64,000 bases of DNA from an uncultured Methanoregula sp. (GCF_963667735.1 NZ_OY763919.1:930001-994000), one strand, 5' to 3'; counted from the stretch's first letter, positions 35,219-45,665 are shown. The notes: a model not told the origin generated them from the sequence alone. Numbers and translations: made by a program.

Positions 35219-35403
35219 GCTCGGGCAGAGAAACTTTTGGAACTCTCTCTTTTACTCGATGCAGGAAAATAAAGAGTGAAAATTCAAGATGAGGGACAGA
35301 GATCAGTTCGGGCAAGAAATTGTTTCTGCAGGAGGTCATGTCGGTACATTGTGACGTAACTTGTTAGGACCGGCATGTATGGGACATAACAAGGAGATAT
35401 ATC

Positions 35404-36552
35404 TTGGCAGAGAAGATCGCATATCTTGACGGTCTACGGGGCCTTGCCGCCTTTGCGGTATTTATTGGACATTTTTTACCAAGTTTCATAATCTGCAGCT
35501 CGTATTTCGTCTCTGTTCTTGTAGCAGTCTTCTTTTTTGGCCGCCTTTTCGCTGTATCGATCTTTTTCGTGTTAAGCGGTTACGTACTCACGTACACTTT
35601 TTTTAAAACGGGAAACCATGAGATCCTGGTATCTGGAGCAGTAAGAAGATACATACGATTACTGGTCCCCATTGCCTTCCTGTTCCTCATCATCTGCATC
35701 TTTGTGTACCCGGGTTTTCTGGGGTTAGCAGATCCGGATAAAATAAAAAATATCCTGTCACAGGTGTTCTGGGGAGTATTTGTCCAGGGACAGTACGCCT
35801 TTGTTCCCGGACAGGACTCTTATACCGGTGTTTTATGGACTATGGCCATCGAATTTATCGGGAGTTTTGTTATCTTCTCGTTTGCAGCATTGTTCGGGAA
35901 ACTCAGGAACCGCTGGGTTTTTTATATTGCCGCAATTATCCTGTTTATCCACACATACTATCTTGCATTTATCCTCGGGATGATGCTTGCAGACATCTAC
36001 AACAGTGAACCAAAGGGGAAGGTGCGCATTGAGAATCGTGGCATCCTTTTCCTGCTCTTTATTTTAGGAATCCTCCTAGGAACGTACCCTTCAATTCCGT
36101 TTGGAGTGGATCTCTATTCCGGTATCGGGAGTACCGGTAATCTGATACTTGACTCTCTTCCATTTGCTGCCACATCCCCGTTCAGTCTTGGGATCGCATC
36201 CTCTATGGAATTCTTATATATCATCGGGGCATTTTTAACCCTCATCGTACTATTGAACTCACGATATCTTGAGATGCTGCTGTCCACACGCATTCCGGTC
36301 TTCCTTGGGAAGATCTCATTTTCCTTGTATCTGATTCATATGGTGGTAATAAATATATTCTCGTTTTTTATTTTGAGGGTTGTTTTCGATTACCAGTTGA
36401 CGCTTCTGGCAGGGATCTCAATATTCTTCATGACAACGGTGGTTCTCTTTACTGTTTCGTATATCATGTACCGGTTCGTCGACTTGCAAGGAATCATACT
36501 GGCAAAATATGTGTACACCAGGTTTTTCAGAATTGTAAAACCGGATGCATGA
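35404..36552 (+). CDS. Acyltransferase 3 family membrane protein
   Basis: A 382-residue protein of ten or so membrane helices. The N-terminus is typical of the family: YLDGLRGLAAFAVFIGHF with the conserved RG and the catalytic H, then FAVSIFFVLSGYVLTY. Members acylate sugars or lipids of the cell surface, such as modified glycans. It starts at TTG 35404 after an AAGGAG site. It is notably poorer in G+C than its neighbours, which may mean transfer from elsewhere. Confidence 0.85.
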   Translation: MAEKIAYLDGLRGLAAFAVFIGHFLPSFIICSSYFVSVLVAVFFFGRLFAVSIFFVLSGYVLTYTFFKTGNHEILVSGAVRRYIRLLVPIAFLFLIICIFVYPGFLGLADPDKIKNILSQVFWGVFVQGQYAFVPGQDSYTGVLWTMAIEFIGSFVIFSFAALFGKLRNRWVFYIAAIILFIHTYYLAFILGMMLADIYNSEPKGKVRIENRGILFLLFILGILLGTYPSIPFGVDLYSGIGSTGNLILDSLPFAATSPFSLGIASSMEFLYIIGAFLTLIVLLNSRYLEMLLSTRIPVFLGKISFSLYLIHMVVINIFSFFILRVVFDYQLTLLAGISIFFMTTVVLFTVSYIMYRFVDLQGIILAKYVYTRFFRIVKPDA

Positions 36553-36649
36553 TCACATCCTGTTGTGAGTCCGCAAATATAGCCACAACTCTAGAAGAGA
36601 GAACCTGCAGATACCCGACCAAGGAGAGAATAAAGGGTCGAGATTCCAG

Positions 36650-37222
36650 TTACAGGGAATCTACCAGCGCTCCGACACCGGCTGTTTGTACAATCCCTAC
36701 CCCGATATTCTGCATATCCCGGACATTTGCCCGGTGTATCTCTTCGGATGCCGCCCCGGTTGCGTCATCGACGAGGACAACCGGGTAATTGTATGCGATC
36801 CCGTCAAAGACGGTTGTCCGGATACAGTTCGGCGTCTGGATACCGCAGACAACGAGGGTTGTTACGGCAAGGGTCCGGAGCATCAGGTCCAGTTCTGTCC
36901 CAATGAACGCACTCATCCGAATCTTGGTTATGACGTACTCGCCTGGAAGCGGCGAGAGTTCGTCGATGACTGCGGCACCCGTGGTCCCTTCCACCGCAAA
37001 TGGAGCGTTCATGAAGCGGTCCCTGCGGATGATCTCCACGTCCGACCCGTCCTTCCGGTGCACCCTGACCACATGAAAGACCGGAAGGCTCCGTTTTCGG
37101 AAAACCGAGAGCACGGACTGGATCTGCGGCACAACGGTCCGGGCCTGGGCAACGTTGAGCGGTTTGTCCTAGAGAACAAAATCATTCTGCATATCGATTA
37201 TCAGGAGTGCAGGTTTTCCCAT
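36650..37222 (-). pseudogene. Isochorismatase-like hydrolase gene interrupted by one TAG codon
   Basis: The frame starts at ATG 37222 (GGGGAAAAAG before it) and reads MGKPALLIIDMQNDFVL, then TAG at 37169-37171, then DKPLNVAQARTVVPQIQSV and on to the end. The IDMQNDF motif supplies the catalytic Asp, and the nucleophilic Cys is in GIQTPNCIRTT; the rest of the isochorismatase fold is normal. So the gene is intact but for the one codon, which a single base change from GAG (Glu) or AAG (Lys) would explain. Members hydrolyse small amides or ethers. Confidence 0.8.
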
Positions 37223-37286
37223 CTTTTTCCCCGTTAGACTATTGAGAGTGTGGATATAATAACTTTCAATAAACTCCGGAGACTGC

Positions 37287-38093
37287 ATGGAGCCGCTGCT
37301 GAATACTATCATTCTCATCGTTACCGGTCTGTTTGCAGGAACAACTTCCGGAATCTTCGGAGTCGGCGGCGGATTCCTGATGACACCGGTCCAGTACTGG
37401 ATCTATACATCAACAGGGATTGACAGCACGCTTGCAACCAGGCTTGCATTCGGAACCTCGCTTGCCGTCATGCTGCCAACCATGATCAGCGGCGCCACCG
37501 GCCACCACCGGCGCGGGGCGGTGAACTGGAAAGCGGCACTTCCCATGGGATGCGCTGCAGTGCTCGGGGGTTTCCTCGGAGGGACCGTTGCCACCCACCT
37601 GCCGGGCCAGCTGCTCCGGATCATCTTTGCGCTGCTTGTCACGGCCATGGCTCTCCGTATGATCTGGCATATCCATGCCTGCCCGGTCTGCGAGCCCCGC
37701 GGATCAACCCTCCTTTATCTGATCATTGGAATATCCATAGGATTCGTTTCGGGTATTGCGGGAATCGGCGGGGGTATCCTGCTCGTTCCCGTTCTTGTCA
37801 TTGCTCTCGGGTACCCGATGCACCTTGCGGTCGGGACCTCCTCTGCCTGCCTGATCTTCTCTTCAGCAGGTTCCGTTGCCGCATATATCATCAACGGGAT
37901 CGGCGTCGGAGGTCTTCCGGCCTACTCGGTCGGCTATGTGGATCTTGTCACGTTTGCTCTTCTTGCCATAACAACAATCCCGCTTGCACGATTCGGCGTG
38001 CGGTGCGCCCACGGCTGTTCCGGCCGGACATTGCAGATCATCTTTGCCGTATTCATGGCGCTCATCGGGATCCTGATGCTCGTGAGCGGATAA
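37287..38093 (+). CDS. TauE/SafE-family sulfite/organosulfonate exporter
   Basis: A 268-residue membrane protein with about eight helices arranged as two homologous halves. Each half has the GxxxGxGGG motif: SGIFGVGGGFLMTPV (21-36) and SGIAGIGGGILLVPV (about 153-168). The family exports or takes up small sulfur compounds or other anions; the substrate is not known. The central loop holds CPVCEP. Confidence 0.88.
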   Translation: MEPLLNTIILIVTGLFAGTTSGIFGVGGGFLMTPVQYWIYTSTGIDSTLATRLAFGTSLAVMLPTMISGATGHHRRGAVNWKAALPMGCAAVLGGFLGGTVATHLPGQLLRIIFALLVTAMALRMIWHIHACPVCEPRGSTLLYLIIGISIGFVSGIAGIGGGILLVPVLVIALGYPMHLAVGTSSACLIFSSAGSVAAYIINGIGVGGLPAYSVGYVDLVTFALLAITTIPLARFGVRCAHGCSGRTLQIIFAVFMALIGILMLVSG

Positions 38094-38100
38094 AAAAAGG

Positions 38101-40518
38101 TTACTGGTATTCCAGGGGCTGGACTTTTTTCGGGAGCCCGCCTTTGAAGAACTGTTGGATCTTGCCGTAATAGTCCCGGAGGTTGTCGTTCATGGTCGGG
38201 TGGATCTTCTTCTGGGCATCGGCAAAATGCTGCCGGGTCACAACAGAGACGTTTTCCCGTATTGCGAGCATGCCGGCTTCCCTTGAGAGAGATTCGAGAT
38301 CGGATCCGACAAAACCTTCGGTCTCGGCTGCAAGGAGGTCAGCAAGGCTGCTGCGGGCCGGATCAACAAATGCAAGATTCTTTTCTGCGAACAACTCGAC
38401 GAGCCGCTTCCGGCGGAAGCCGGCAGTAATGCCGGTACTGTCTTCCGGTGCCGGCGTGACAAGCGGCCTGATCTCGTCTGCGGTGATCTGTTTGTCTTTG
38501 CCGAGGTTCTCTACCAGTTCCGCAATCCCCTCCTCGGAGTACCGGTCCGTAAGACCGACAATCTCTTCCAGGGTCGATCCCTCGACCGGCATGAAGCGGA
38601 TGTGGATACCGATTATCTTTTTCCGGTCCTCAAGCGTAGGCTCGCCGATGTAGACCAGGCGGTCGAACCGGCCGGCCCGGAGGAGTGCCGGGTCAACCAG
38701 ATCGGGTTTGTTGGTCGCACCCATGATCACAACGTCCTTGAGTTCAACAAGGCCGTCCATCTCTGTCAGGATCTGGTTGAGCACATTATCAAGGGCCTGG
38801 GAGTTGTTCGAAGAGCCCCGTACAGGGGCTATCGAATCTATCTCGTCGAAGAAGAGAATTGACGGAGAGACCTGCCGGGCTTTCTTGAAAATTTCCCGGA
38901 CCGCCCGTTCACTCTCCCCGACCCATTTCGAGAGCAGCTCGGGTCCGCGGATCGGGATGAAGTTTGCACCGCTCTCGGAAGCAACCGCTTTTGCGATCAG
39001 GGTCTTTCCTGTACCGGGCGGGCCGTAAAGAAGAATCCCCCGGGGGGGTTCGATTCCCATGTCGTCCAGTTTCTGGGGATTCGTGAGCGGAAGCTCGACT
39101 GCCTCGCGCACTTCGGTCTTGGCCGATTCTAGGCCGCCGACATTCTGCCATTTCACGTGCGAGACCTCGAGCATCACTTCGCGCATCGCGCTCGGGCTCA
39201 CATCCCGCTGGGCACTCCTGAAATCTCCTGCAAAGACTTTGAGGGTGTCGAGCACTTCCGCGGGGATCTCGTCTGCATCGAGATCCAGCTGAGGAAGATA
39301 ACGCCGGAGGGCCCGGATCGCTGCTTCGCGGGAGAGGGCTGCAAGGTCCGCCCCGACAAACCCGTGGGTCTGCTGGGAGAGGACTTCGAGGCTGACATCA
39401 TCCGCAAGAGGCATTCCCCGGGTATGAATCTTCAGGATCTCGATCCGGTCGGGCTCGCTCGGGACACCGATCTCGATCTCGCGGTCGAACCGGCCGGGTC
39501 TCCTGAGCGCTGCATCGATGGCATCGACACGGTTCGTGGCACCGATCACGATGACCTGGCCGCGCTCCTCAAGGCCGTCCATCATGGTCAGGAGCTGGGC
39601 AACGACACGGCGCTCCACTTCCCCGGTCACTTCCTCGCGCCGGGGGGCGATTGAGTCCAGTTCATCGATGAAGACGATGGAGGGGGCATTCTCCCGCGCT
39701 TCCTCGAAAATTTCACGGAGCCGCTGCTCGCTCTCCCCGTAATATTTCGAGATTACCTCGGGGCCTGCGATGTGGATGAAGTGCGCCCCGCTCTCGGAAG
39801 CAACCGCTTTTGCAATCAGGGTCTTGCCCGTTCCTGGCGGGCCATAGAGAAGGACGCCCTTGGGCGGCTCGATCCCGAGCTTCTGGAAAAGTTCCGGGTG
39901 CCGGAGGGGGAGCTCTATTGTCTCGCGGAGGCGCTGGAGTTCGTCTTTCAACCCGCCGATATCTTCGTAACTGAACCGCTTGACTCCCTCGAAACCCGCT
40001 GCCGGTTTGTCCGAGAACTCTATTGCAGTGTTCTTGGTGATGATGACGGCTTCCTCGGGTTCCACTTCGACGACCTTGAACCCGACGATCTGCGGCTGGA
40101 TGAACGGCAGCCCGAGCATGATCGGGATGGTATCGTTCTTGACGATCGGAAAATCGATGAGCCCGTTAACCACATGCGGGTTGTTGGCAATCGGGATCTT
40201 CTTGGGGAGATCCTCTGGGGGTGCGAGGACAACCCTTTTTGCCTCGATCTCGTCCGTGATCTTTGCAATTTTTACGGTATCGCCTATGCTGACACCGGCA
40301 TTCTGCCGGGTGAAGTTGTCGATCCGGATCTTGCGCTGGTTCCAGTCCTCGACAAGCGACCGCCAGACCTTGGCAACGGTCCGGCGTTTTCCCTCGATCA
40401 CGACCAGATCGCCGGGCGAGATCTTCAGGAGCAGCATCGTCTCGGGATCCAGCCGGGCTTTTCCGCCACCCTGATCGCCGGGATATGCGGAATCCACCCT
40501 CAATTGCACTTCAGCCAT
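38101..40518 (-). CDS. cdc48: Cdc48/p97-type AAA+ ATPase (VAT)
   Basis: An 805-residue double-ring AAA+ unfoldase, the archaeal Cdc48. The N domain (about 1-180) has double-psi barrel features ([18 protein letters not shown]). D1 has Walker [19 protein letters not shown], Walker [14 protein letters not shown]2 has [18 protein letters not shown] and [12 protein letters not shown]. It remodels proteins for the proteasome. The ATG at 40518 is preferred over 40533 because a TATA-like site at about 40543-40553 would put the transcript start near 40522, past the upstream ATG. Confidence 0.97.
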   Translation of the reverse strand: MAEVQLRVDSAYPGDQGGGKARLDPETMLLLKISPGDLVVIEGKRRTVAKVWRSLVEDWNQRKIRIDNFTRQNAGVSIGDTVKIAKITDEIEAKRVVLAPPEDLPKKIPIANNPHVVNGLIDFPIVKNDTIPIMLGLPFIQPQIVGFKVVEVEPEEAVIITKNTAIEFSDKPAAGFEGVKRFSYEDIGGLKDELQRLRETIELPLRHPELFQKLGIEPPKGVLLYGPPGTGKTLIAKAVASESGAHFIHIAGPEVISKYYGESEQRLREIFEEARENAPSIVFIDELDSIAPRREEVTGEVERRVVAQLLTMMDGLEERGQVIVIGATNRVDAIDAALRRPGRFDREIEIGVPSEPDRIEILKIHTRGMPLADDVSLEVLSQQTHGFVGADLAALSREAAIRALRRYLPQLDLDADEIPAEVLDTLKVFAGDFRSAQRDVSPSAMREVMLEVSHVKWQNVGGLESAKTEVREAVELPLTNPQKLDDMGIEPPRGILLYGPPGTGKTLIAKAVASESGANFIPIRGPELLSKWVGESERAVREIFKKARQVSPSILFFDEIDSIAPVRGSSNNSQALDNVLNQILTEMDGLVELKDVVIMGATNKPDLVDPALLRAGRFDRLVYIGEPTLEDRKKIIGIHIRFMPVEGSTLEEIVGLTDRYSEEGIAELVENLGKDKQITADEIRPLVTPAPEDSTGITAGFRRKRLVELFAEKNLAFVDPARSSLADLLAAETEGFVGSDLESLSREAGMLAIRENVSVVTRQHFADAQKKIHPTMNDNLRDYYGKIQQFFKGGLPKKVQPLEYQ

Positions 40519-40560
40519 TACCTTAAAGGTCATATACGCAGGGATTTATAAGTACTGTAA
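40519..40560. promoter_or_regulatory. Divergent promoter of cdc48 and larC
   Basis: Only 42 bases separate the two starts. On the minus strand CTTATAAATCC (about 40543-40553) lies 25-30 bases before the cdc48 start. On the plus strand catatacg (40530-40537) lies 24-31 bases before the larC ATG. With archaeal spacing (TATA centre about 26 bases before the start) both transcripts would begin at or within a few bases of the start codon, so both would be leaderless or nearly so. larC has no ribosome site. Confidence 0.55.
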
Positions 40561-41784
40561 ATGCGAGTCCTCATTCTTGATCCCTTCAGCGGCGCAGCGG
40601 GCGATATGATAACGGGAGCTCTGCTCGACTGCGGGGCGGACCGGGACACCGTCGTGCGGGCAATGCAGTCCGTAGTGTCAGAGCCGGCTATCACCCGGGT
40701 CACCCGGGCCGGGATCCAGGCGCTGAAAGTGGACACCCGGTCCACGCCGGCCCACCGGACCCTCGAAGATGTGGAGAAACGGCTGGATGACGCTTCCCCC
40801 CAAGTCCCGTCACAGGCGCTCGCCATGGCCCGCAGGGTTTTCAAGCGAATCAGTGACGCTGAGGAGGAGGTTCACGGACACCATGTCCATTTCCACGAGG
40901 TCGGGGCTGACGATGCAATTGCGGATATCATCGGGGCCTGCACGGCCCTCCATACTCTCGCCGTTGACAAGGTACAGGTCCTGCCGGTTACGCTCGGCCA
41001 CGGGACCGGGACCGGTTCCCACGGCACGTTCCCGATCCCGGCTCCGGCAACCGCAGCGATCCTGAAACATTCGGGCCTTGCCACGATATCCGGCATACAC
41101 ACCGGGGAACTCTGTACCCCGACCGGTGCCGCTCTCCTGGCTGAATTTGTCACAAGGGGTGTCGAGAACCCGCCGGCGTATACCATCATCGCTACCGGAT
41201 ACGGGGCCGGCACCCGGGACCCGAAACATACCCCGAACGTGCTCCGGGCAATGATCATTGAGACGATCGCGGACAGTTCCGGCGGAACGATGCCTGAGGA
41301 TACCGTGGATCTCCTTGAGACGAATGTCGACGATGTGAGCGGTGAAGTGATCGCCCACGCCATTGCGCAGTTCATGGATGCCGGTGCACGCGATGCCAGC
41401 GCTACGCCCATCGTTATGAAAAAAGGCCGGCCGGGATTTCTCATCAGGGTGATCAGCCATCCGGACACCAGCTCCGCTCTTGCAGAACTGATGGCCCGGG
41501 AATTCGGTACGCTCGGGATCCGCTGTATCCCGGCGGTCCACCGCTTCATTGCCGAGAGGACCATTGAGACCATTGATGTTGAAATTAACGGGATCCACCG
41601 GAAGGTACCGGTGAAATGCGGATGGATGAACGGTTCTGCGTATACCCTCAAAGCAGAGTTTGAACCGGCACGAGAACTTGCTGCGGAACTCGGGCTGCCC
41701 GTCCGGGACGTACTCAAAGCAATTGAGGCAGCCGGCCAGACCTGGATGAAGGAACGGCGGCAGAAGCGGACCGGTGCCCCATGA
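40561..41784 (+). CDS. larC: LarC-type nickel-pincer cofactor nickel chelatase
   Basis: A 407-residue LarC homologue that inserts nickel into pyridinium-3,5-bisthiocarboxylic acid mononucleotide, giving the nickel-pincer nucleotide used by LarA lactate racemase and relatives. Family features are LDPFSGAAGDMITGALLDCGAD at the start, the HGHHVHFHEVGADDAIADIIG segment rich in metal-binding His, and GTGTGSHGTFPIPAPAT. The C-terminal half begins with EDTVDLLETNVDD and keeps the DxD-containing domain. In some bacteria larC needs a programmed frameshift; here it is one frame. It overlaps radB by four bases. Confidence 0.9.
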   Translation: MRVLILDPFSGAAGDMITGALLDCGADRDTVVRAMQSVVSEPAITRVTRAGIQALKVDTRSTPAHRTLEDVEKRLDDASPQVPSQALAMARRVFKRISDAEEEVHGHHVHFHEVGADDAIADIIGACTALHTLAVDKVQVLPVTLGHGTGTGSHGTFPIPAPATAAILKHSGLATISGIHTGELCTPTGAALLAEFVTRGVENPPAYTIIATGYGAGTRDPKHTPNVLRAMIIETIADSSGGTMPEDTVDLLETNVDDVSGEVIAHAIAQFMDAGARDASATPIVMKKGRPGFLIRVISHPDTSSALAELMAREFGTLGIRCIPAVHRFIAERTIETIDVEINGIHRKVPVKCGWMNGSAYTLKAEFEPARELAAELGLPVRDVLKAIEAAGQTWMKERRQKRTGAP

Positions 41785-42458
41785 AGATCGATCGCCAGAC
41801 CAGCGGCGATCCGGCCTTTGATGCACTTCTCGGGGGCGGGTTCGAGCCCAGGACCGTTACCCAGCTGTATGGCGAACCGGCCAGCGGAAAGAGCACGATC
41901 TGCCTCGTTGCCGCTGTTGCTGCCCTGCGGGCAGGGCAGACCGTCATCTACATCGACTCGGAGGGGTTCTCCATTGAGCGGTTCCGCCAGATCGCAGGCG
42001 CAGACACGGAAAAGATCGCGGATCGCCTCTTCCTCTTCGAACCCCTCGATTTCGAGCACCAGGGAATGGTGATCGCTGAAGCGGAAAAGATCCTAAAAAC
42101 CCACAAGCCCGGGCTTCTCATCATGGACTCGGCAACCGCTCTCTACCGGACCGATCTTGAAAAAGGAAGGGACGCACTCCAGCTCCTCACAAAACAGATG
42201 ATTTTTCTGCTGGGCTATGCAAAACGGTACGAACTTCCGGTCATCATCACCAACCAGGTGTACATGGACCCGACCCGCAATACCTGGTTCGGCCTCGGGG
42301 GATTTGCGCTCGAACATCTCTCGAAAGTGATCGTACGGCTCGAAAAAACCGAACGGGACGGCCTGCGCAGGGCCCGGCTGGTCAAACACCGGTCCCGACC
42401 CGAAGGTGCCTCGTTCGAATACGAGATAACCGAGACAGGCATCCGTTCACGCACCTGA
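41781..42458 (+). CDS. radB: DNA repair and recombination protein RadB
   Basis: A 225-residue RadB, the small archaeal RadA paralogue that assists homologous recombination. Walker A GEPASGKST is at 31-39, Walker B PGLLIMDSAT near 109-118. The late strand PVIITNQVYMDP and the RLVKHRSRPEG segment match the family. It lacks the N-terminal HhH domain of RadA, as expected. The ATG overlaps the larC stop as ATGA. Confidence 0.93.
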   Translation: MKIDRQTSGDPAFDALLGGGFEPRTVTQLYGEPASGKSTICLVAAVAALRAGQTVIYIDSEGFSIERFRQIAGADTEKIADRLFLFEPLDFEHQGMVIAEAEKILKTHKPGLLIMDSATALYRTDLEKGRDALQLLTKQMIFLLGYAKRYELPVIITNQVYMDPTRNTWFGLGGFALEHLSKVIVRLEKTERDGLRRARLVKHRSRPEGASFEYEITETGIRSRT

Positions 42459-42540
42459 ATGCGCGATTGCAGATTCTGGCAGATGCAATTATTAATATTA
42501 TAATATCTATATCATCAGAAATCCAAAATTTGAGGATCGC

Positions 42541-44769
42541 ATGGCGTTGTCAAGGGAGATCACTGCCCGGATCAAGGACTTGTTAGCTAGGAATCCGCAG
42601 GGGCTCAGTATCACGGATATTGTAAAATCCGTTGAGATCAACCGCAACACGGCAGGACGGTACCTTGACAGCCTGCTCGTCTCCGGCCAGGTCGAGATGC
42701 GCCATTTTGGCATGGCCAAGATCTACTCCCTCTCGGAACGCATGCCGGTCTCTTCGGCTCTCTCCCTCTCTTCGGAATTCGTCATGCAGCTCGACGGGAG
42801 CCTGAGGATTGTCTATATCAACGCCCCGTTCGAACACCTGCTCGGCCTGGACAGCAAAGATCTCCTGGGAAAGAATATCGAATATACAAAAATCCCCCAG
42901 GTGCTGGATACGGCTTTCCCCCGGGTCCTTTCCCGGCTCAAAGACGGGGTAGCCGGGGCAGAGTACCAGGGAGAACTCGAGATCCCGGCCCTGGGGCGGA
43001 TTTTCTCATGTCGGGTTGTCCCGATTGTCAATACCGAGGGTCATAAAGGGGTATCAGCGATCCTTGAGGATATCACGGACAAGAAAAATGACGAGGAAGA
43101 GCTTCGCAGAAGTGAGAACCGGTACCGGGTCCTTGCAGAAGCATCAAGGGACCTGATCTTTGTCATTGGCCGGAATGACCGGATTGAATATGCCAACAGC
43201 TTTGCAACCGCATTCGTTGGCCGGAGATCCGACGACCTTATTGGCATGCAACGGGGCGAGGTCTTCCCGGACAGAACCAGCAAACGGCAGCAGGAACTGC
43301 TTGACCGTGTCTTCTCAACGGGTCAGCCGGTGAGGAGCGAGGGGCCCCTGTTCCACGACAAGGAACTCCGCTGGTTCGATCATTTCCTTGTCCCGCTCAT
43401 CGATCGGGACGGGACCGTCCAGTCAGTACTTGGGATCTCCCGCGACATTACCGAACGCAAGCGGGCAGAAGAAGAGCTCTTCGATTCCCGCCAGATGCTC
43501 CAGCTTGTGCTCGATACGGTACCGGTAAGAGTATTCTGGAAGGATAAAAACCTGGTTTTTCTGGGATGCAACCGGTCATTAGCCCTTGATGCAGGGTACG
43601 AGAATCCGGCCGAGCTTATCGGAAAAACAGACTATGATCATGCCTCAGCTGCAACGGCAGACAAGTTCCGCGAAGATGACCGGGCGGTCATGGCGTCCGG
43701 AAAGTCCAAACTCAATTTTGAAGAGGGGCAGATCCGGCCGGACGGCAGTCACGCCTGGCTTCTGACCAGCAAGGTTCCGTTGCGAAACAAAGCCGGGGAT
43801 ATCATAGGTATTCTCGGTACCTACGACGATATCACCGAGCGTAAACGGGTGGAGAGCGAACTCCATCTGCGGGAAGAGCAGTACCGTTTCATGGTTGACA
43901 ATTCCCTCGACATCATCACCCGTGAGACTCCTACCTGTATATGCACCTATGTCTCTCCTTCGGTAACACCGATACTGGGGTATTCAGTCCAGGAATCCCA
44001 GGGTCTCTCCCTGTTAGCCCTCATCCATCCTGAGGATATTGCCCGGGTGCAGAACGAGCTTCACGCGTTGATCAGCAGCGAGAGCGAGAACCATCTGTCA
44101 ACGTTCCGCTTCCGGCACAAGGACGGACGGTACCTCTGGTTTGAATCCACCCACAATGTCATCCGCGATGAGAGAACAGGCGCAATCAGGGAATTTTTAA
44201 GCATATCCCGGGATATCACCGCCCGCGTGCTCCTGGAAGAGTCTGCCCTCCGCCGCGACAGGATCCTCCATGCATTCAGCGCAGCTTCGGGATTTTTGCT
44301 CACCGGCCGGACAAAGGATCCCTTCCCCCGCGCACTCTCAACAATGGGCGAGGCAATGGATGCGGATGCTGCCTACATTTACCAGGATACTTCAGGTTCC
44401 GCTGAGGGAGTCTCCCGCCCGCACCAGCTGTTCCGGTGGACAAAAGACCCGGTGCAGGATCCGGGTTATAACCGGGATGGCGGGCTCTTATTCCCGGCAA
44501 AGTGGTCGGAACGTCTTGCATCGGGCAACTGGATTGCCGGACCCCGGACCCGTTTCAGCGGGGCTGAACAACGGGTCCTGGACGACAGGGGAATCCAATC
44601 CGTCCTTATCGTTCCAATCCAGGTAAAAGGAATGTACTGGGGGTTTATCGGGTGCAGCAACCTGCATGCGGAAGATGAGTGGGGGGAGTCCGAGATCGAT
44701 ATCCTCATGACCCTTGCAGCAACCATAGGCCTCCTGCTGGAACGGGAGAATCCCGCGATCGTTCCGTGA
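42541..44769 (+). CDS. HTH/multi-PAS/GAF sensory regulator without kinase domain
   Basis: A 742-residue protein with GAGGATC before the ATG. Residues 1-70 form a winged-helix HTH (ITARIKDLLARNPQGLSITDIVKSVEINRNTAGRYLDSL). Four PAS domains follow, starting near 78, 195, 317 and 445; they have the DITERKRAEEEL-type junctions between domains. A C-terminal GAF-like domain (about 570-742) ends RGIQSVLIVPIQVKGMYWGFIGCSNLH. No histidine kinase is present. Thus it is a one-component DNA-binding regulator that senses a ligand or redox state. Its targets are unknown. Confidence 0.85.
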   Translation: MALSREITARIKDLLARNPQGLSITDIVKSVEINRNTAGRYLDSLLVSGQVEMRHFGMAKIYSLSERMPVSSALSLSSEFVMQLDGSLRIVYINAPFEHLLGLDSKDLLGKNIEYTKIPQVLDTAFPRVLSRLKDGVAGAEYQGELEIPALGRIFSCRVVPIVNTEGHKGVSAILEDITDKKNDEEELRRSENRYRVLAEASRDLIFVIGRNDRIEYANSFATAFVGRRSDDLIGMQRGEVFPDRTSKRQQELLDRVFSTGQPVRSEGPLFHDKELRWFDHFLVPLIDRDGTVQSVLGISRDITERKRAEEELFDSRQMLQLVLDTVPVRVFWKDKNLVFLGCNRSLALDAGYENPAELIGKTDYDHASAATADKFREDDRAVMASGKSKLNFEEGQIRPDGSHAWLLTSKVPLRNKAGDIIGILGTYDDITERKRVESELHLREEQYRFMVDNSLDIITRETPTCICTYVSPSVTPILGYSVQESQGLSLLALIHPEDIARVQNELHALISSESENHLSTFRFRHKDGRYLWFESTHNVIRDERTGAIREFLSISRDITARVLLEESALRRDRILHAFSAASGFLLTGRTKDPFPRALSTMGEAMDADAAYIYQDTSGSAEGVSRPHQLFRWTKDPVQDPGYNRDGGLLFPAKWSERLASGNWIAGPRTRFSGAEQRVLDDRGIQSVLIVPIQVKGMYWGFIGCSNLHAEDEWGESEIDILMTLAATIGLLLERENPAIVP

Positions 44770-44846
44770 TATAGTTTCAACCCGGTCTGTCCTCTAAAAA
44801 AGATTTCAGGTTTGTCCTTAGGAAAAACCCGGCTCCCCGCGTGAGA

Positions 44847-45665
44847 TCAGACGGGGATCATCCCGACAAAGACGGTCCGGGCCGGTCCTTCCATGGTCGT
44901 CTTCTCATTGAAGCGGATGGTAAGCGGACCCCCCCGTGTCTCCACGCTGACGGCCGGCCCTGCATGCCCGAGCTTGTGGACAACTGCAGCAGAGGCGGTG
45001 GCACCGGTGCCGCAGGAGAGTGTCTCACCTTCGACACCCCGTTCGAAGGTGCGGATCCGGATGCTGTCCACGCCGGTCTTCTCGACAAAGTTCACGTTTG
45101 CTCCCTTCGGGAAACTTGCGTGACTTCGGATGGGCGGGGCAACTGCCATCACGTCGATTGCATCAACGGAGTCGACGAGGATGACCGCGTGGGGAACCCC
45201 GGTATTGACCGCGTAAACATCGAAGTCCCCGATCCGTTCCTTGTATTCGCCGGAACCGGTTGCGGGGATGTCTTTCCTGGTGAAGAGGGGAGTGATCATC
45301 GTGATCGTTGCAAGGAAGTCCTCATCCCGGTAGCTCATGACAACATCCATCTCCCCGGCCGGTGTCTCGACGGTGCAGCGCCCCTTCGCGTACCCTGCAT
45401 CTTGAGCGAACTTTGCAAGACAGCGGATGCCGTTGCCGCACATCTCCGCTTCGCTCTCATCGGGCTGGAAGATGCGCATCCGGAGATTGCCTTTTTCGCT
45501 CTTCGACAGGAAGATCACACCGTCCGCGCCGATCCCGAACCGCCGGTCGCAGTAGATCGCAGCGAACTGTCCTTTCATCTCATCCGGTATGACCGGGTGG
45601 GAATACTCATCGATCACGATGAAATCGTTACCGTTCCCCTGCAGTTTGGCAAATGGTATCTCCAT
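44847..45665 (-). CDS. dapF: Diaminopimelate epimerase
   Basis: A 272-residue DapF that interconverts LL- and meso-diaminopimelate in lysine synthesis. Catalytic cysteines lie in AEMCGNGIRCLAKF and ETLSCGTGATASAA. The N-terminal FAKLQGNGNDFIVID and DRRFGIGADG are family hallmarks. ATG 45665 with GAGGAG upstream is chosen; 74 codons before it in the open frame are not part of the fold. It follows the ribose-bisphosphate isomerase gene on the same strand. Confidence 0.96.
   Translation of the reverse strand: MEIPFAKLQGNGNDFIVIDEYSHPVIPDEMKGQFAAIYCDRRFGIGADGVIFLSKSEKGNLRMRIFQPDESEAEMCGNGIRCLAKFAQDAGYAKGRCTVETPAGEMDVVMSYRDEDFLATITMITPLFTRKDIPATGSGEYKERIGDFDVYAVNTGVPHAVILVDSVDAIDVMAVAPPIRSHASFPKGANVNFVEKTGVDSIRIRTFERGVEGETLSCGTGATASAAVVHKLGHAGPAVSVETRGGPLTIRFNEKTTMEGPARTVFVGMIPV

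Noticed and set aside
37169-37171. TAG read as pyrrolysine
   Set aside because: No pyl genes are in the window and the position is not catalytic, so a mutation or error is simpler.
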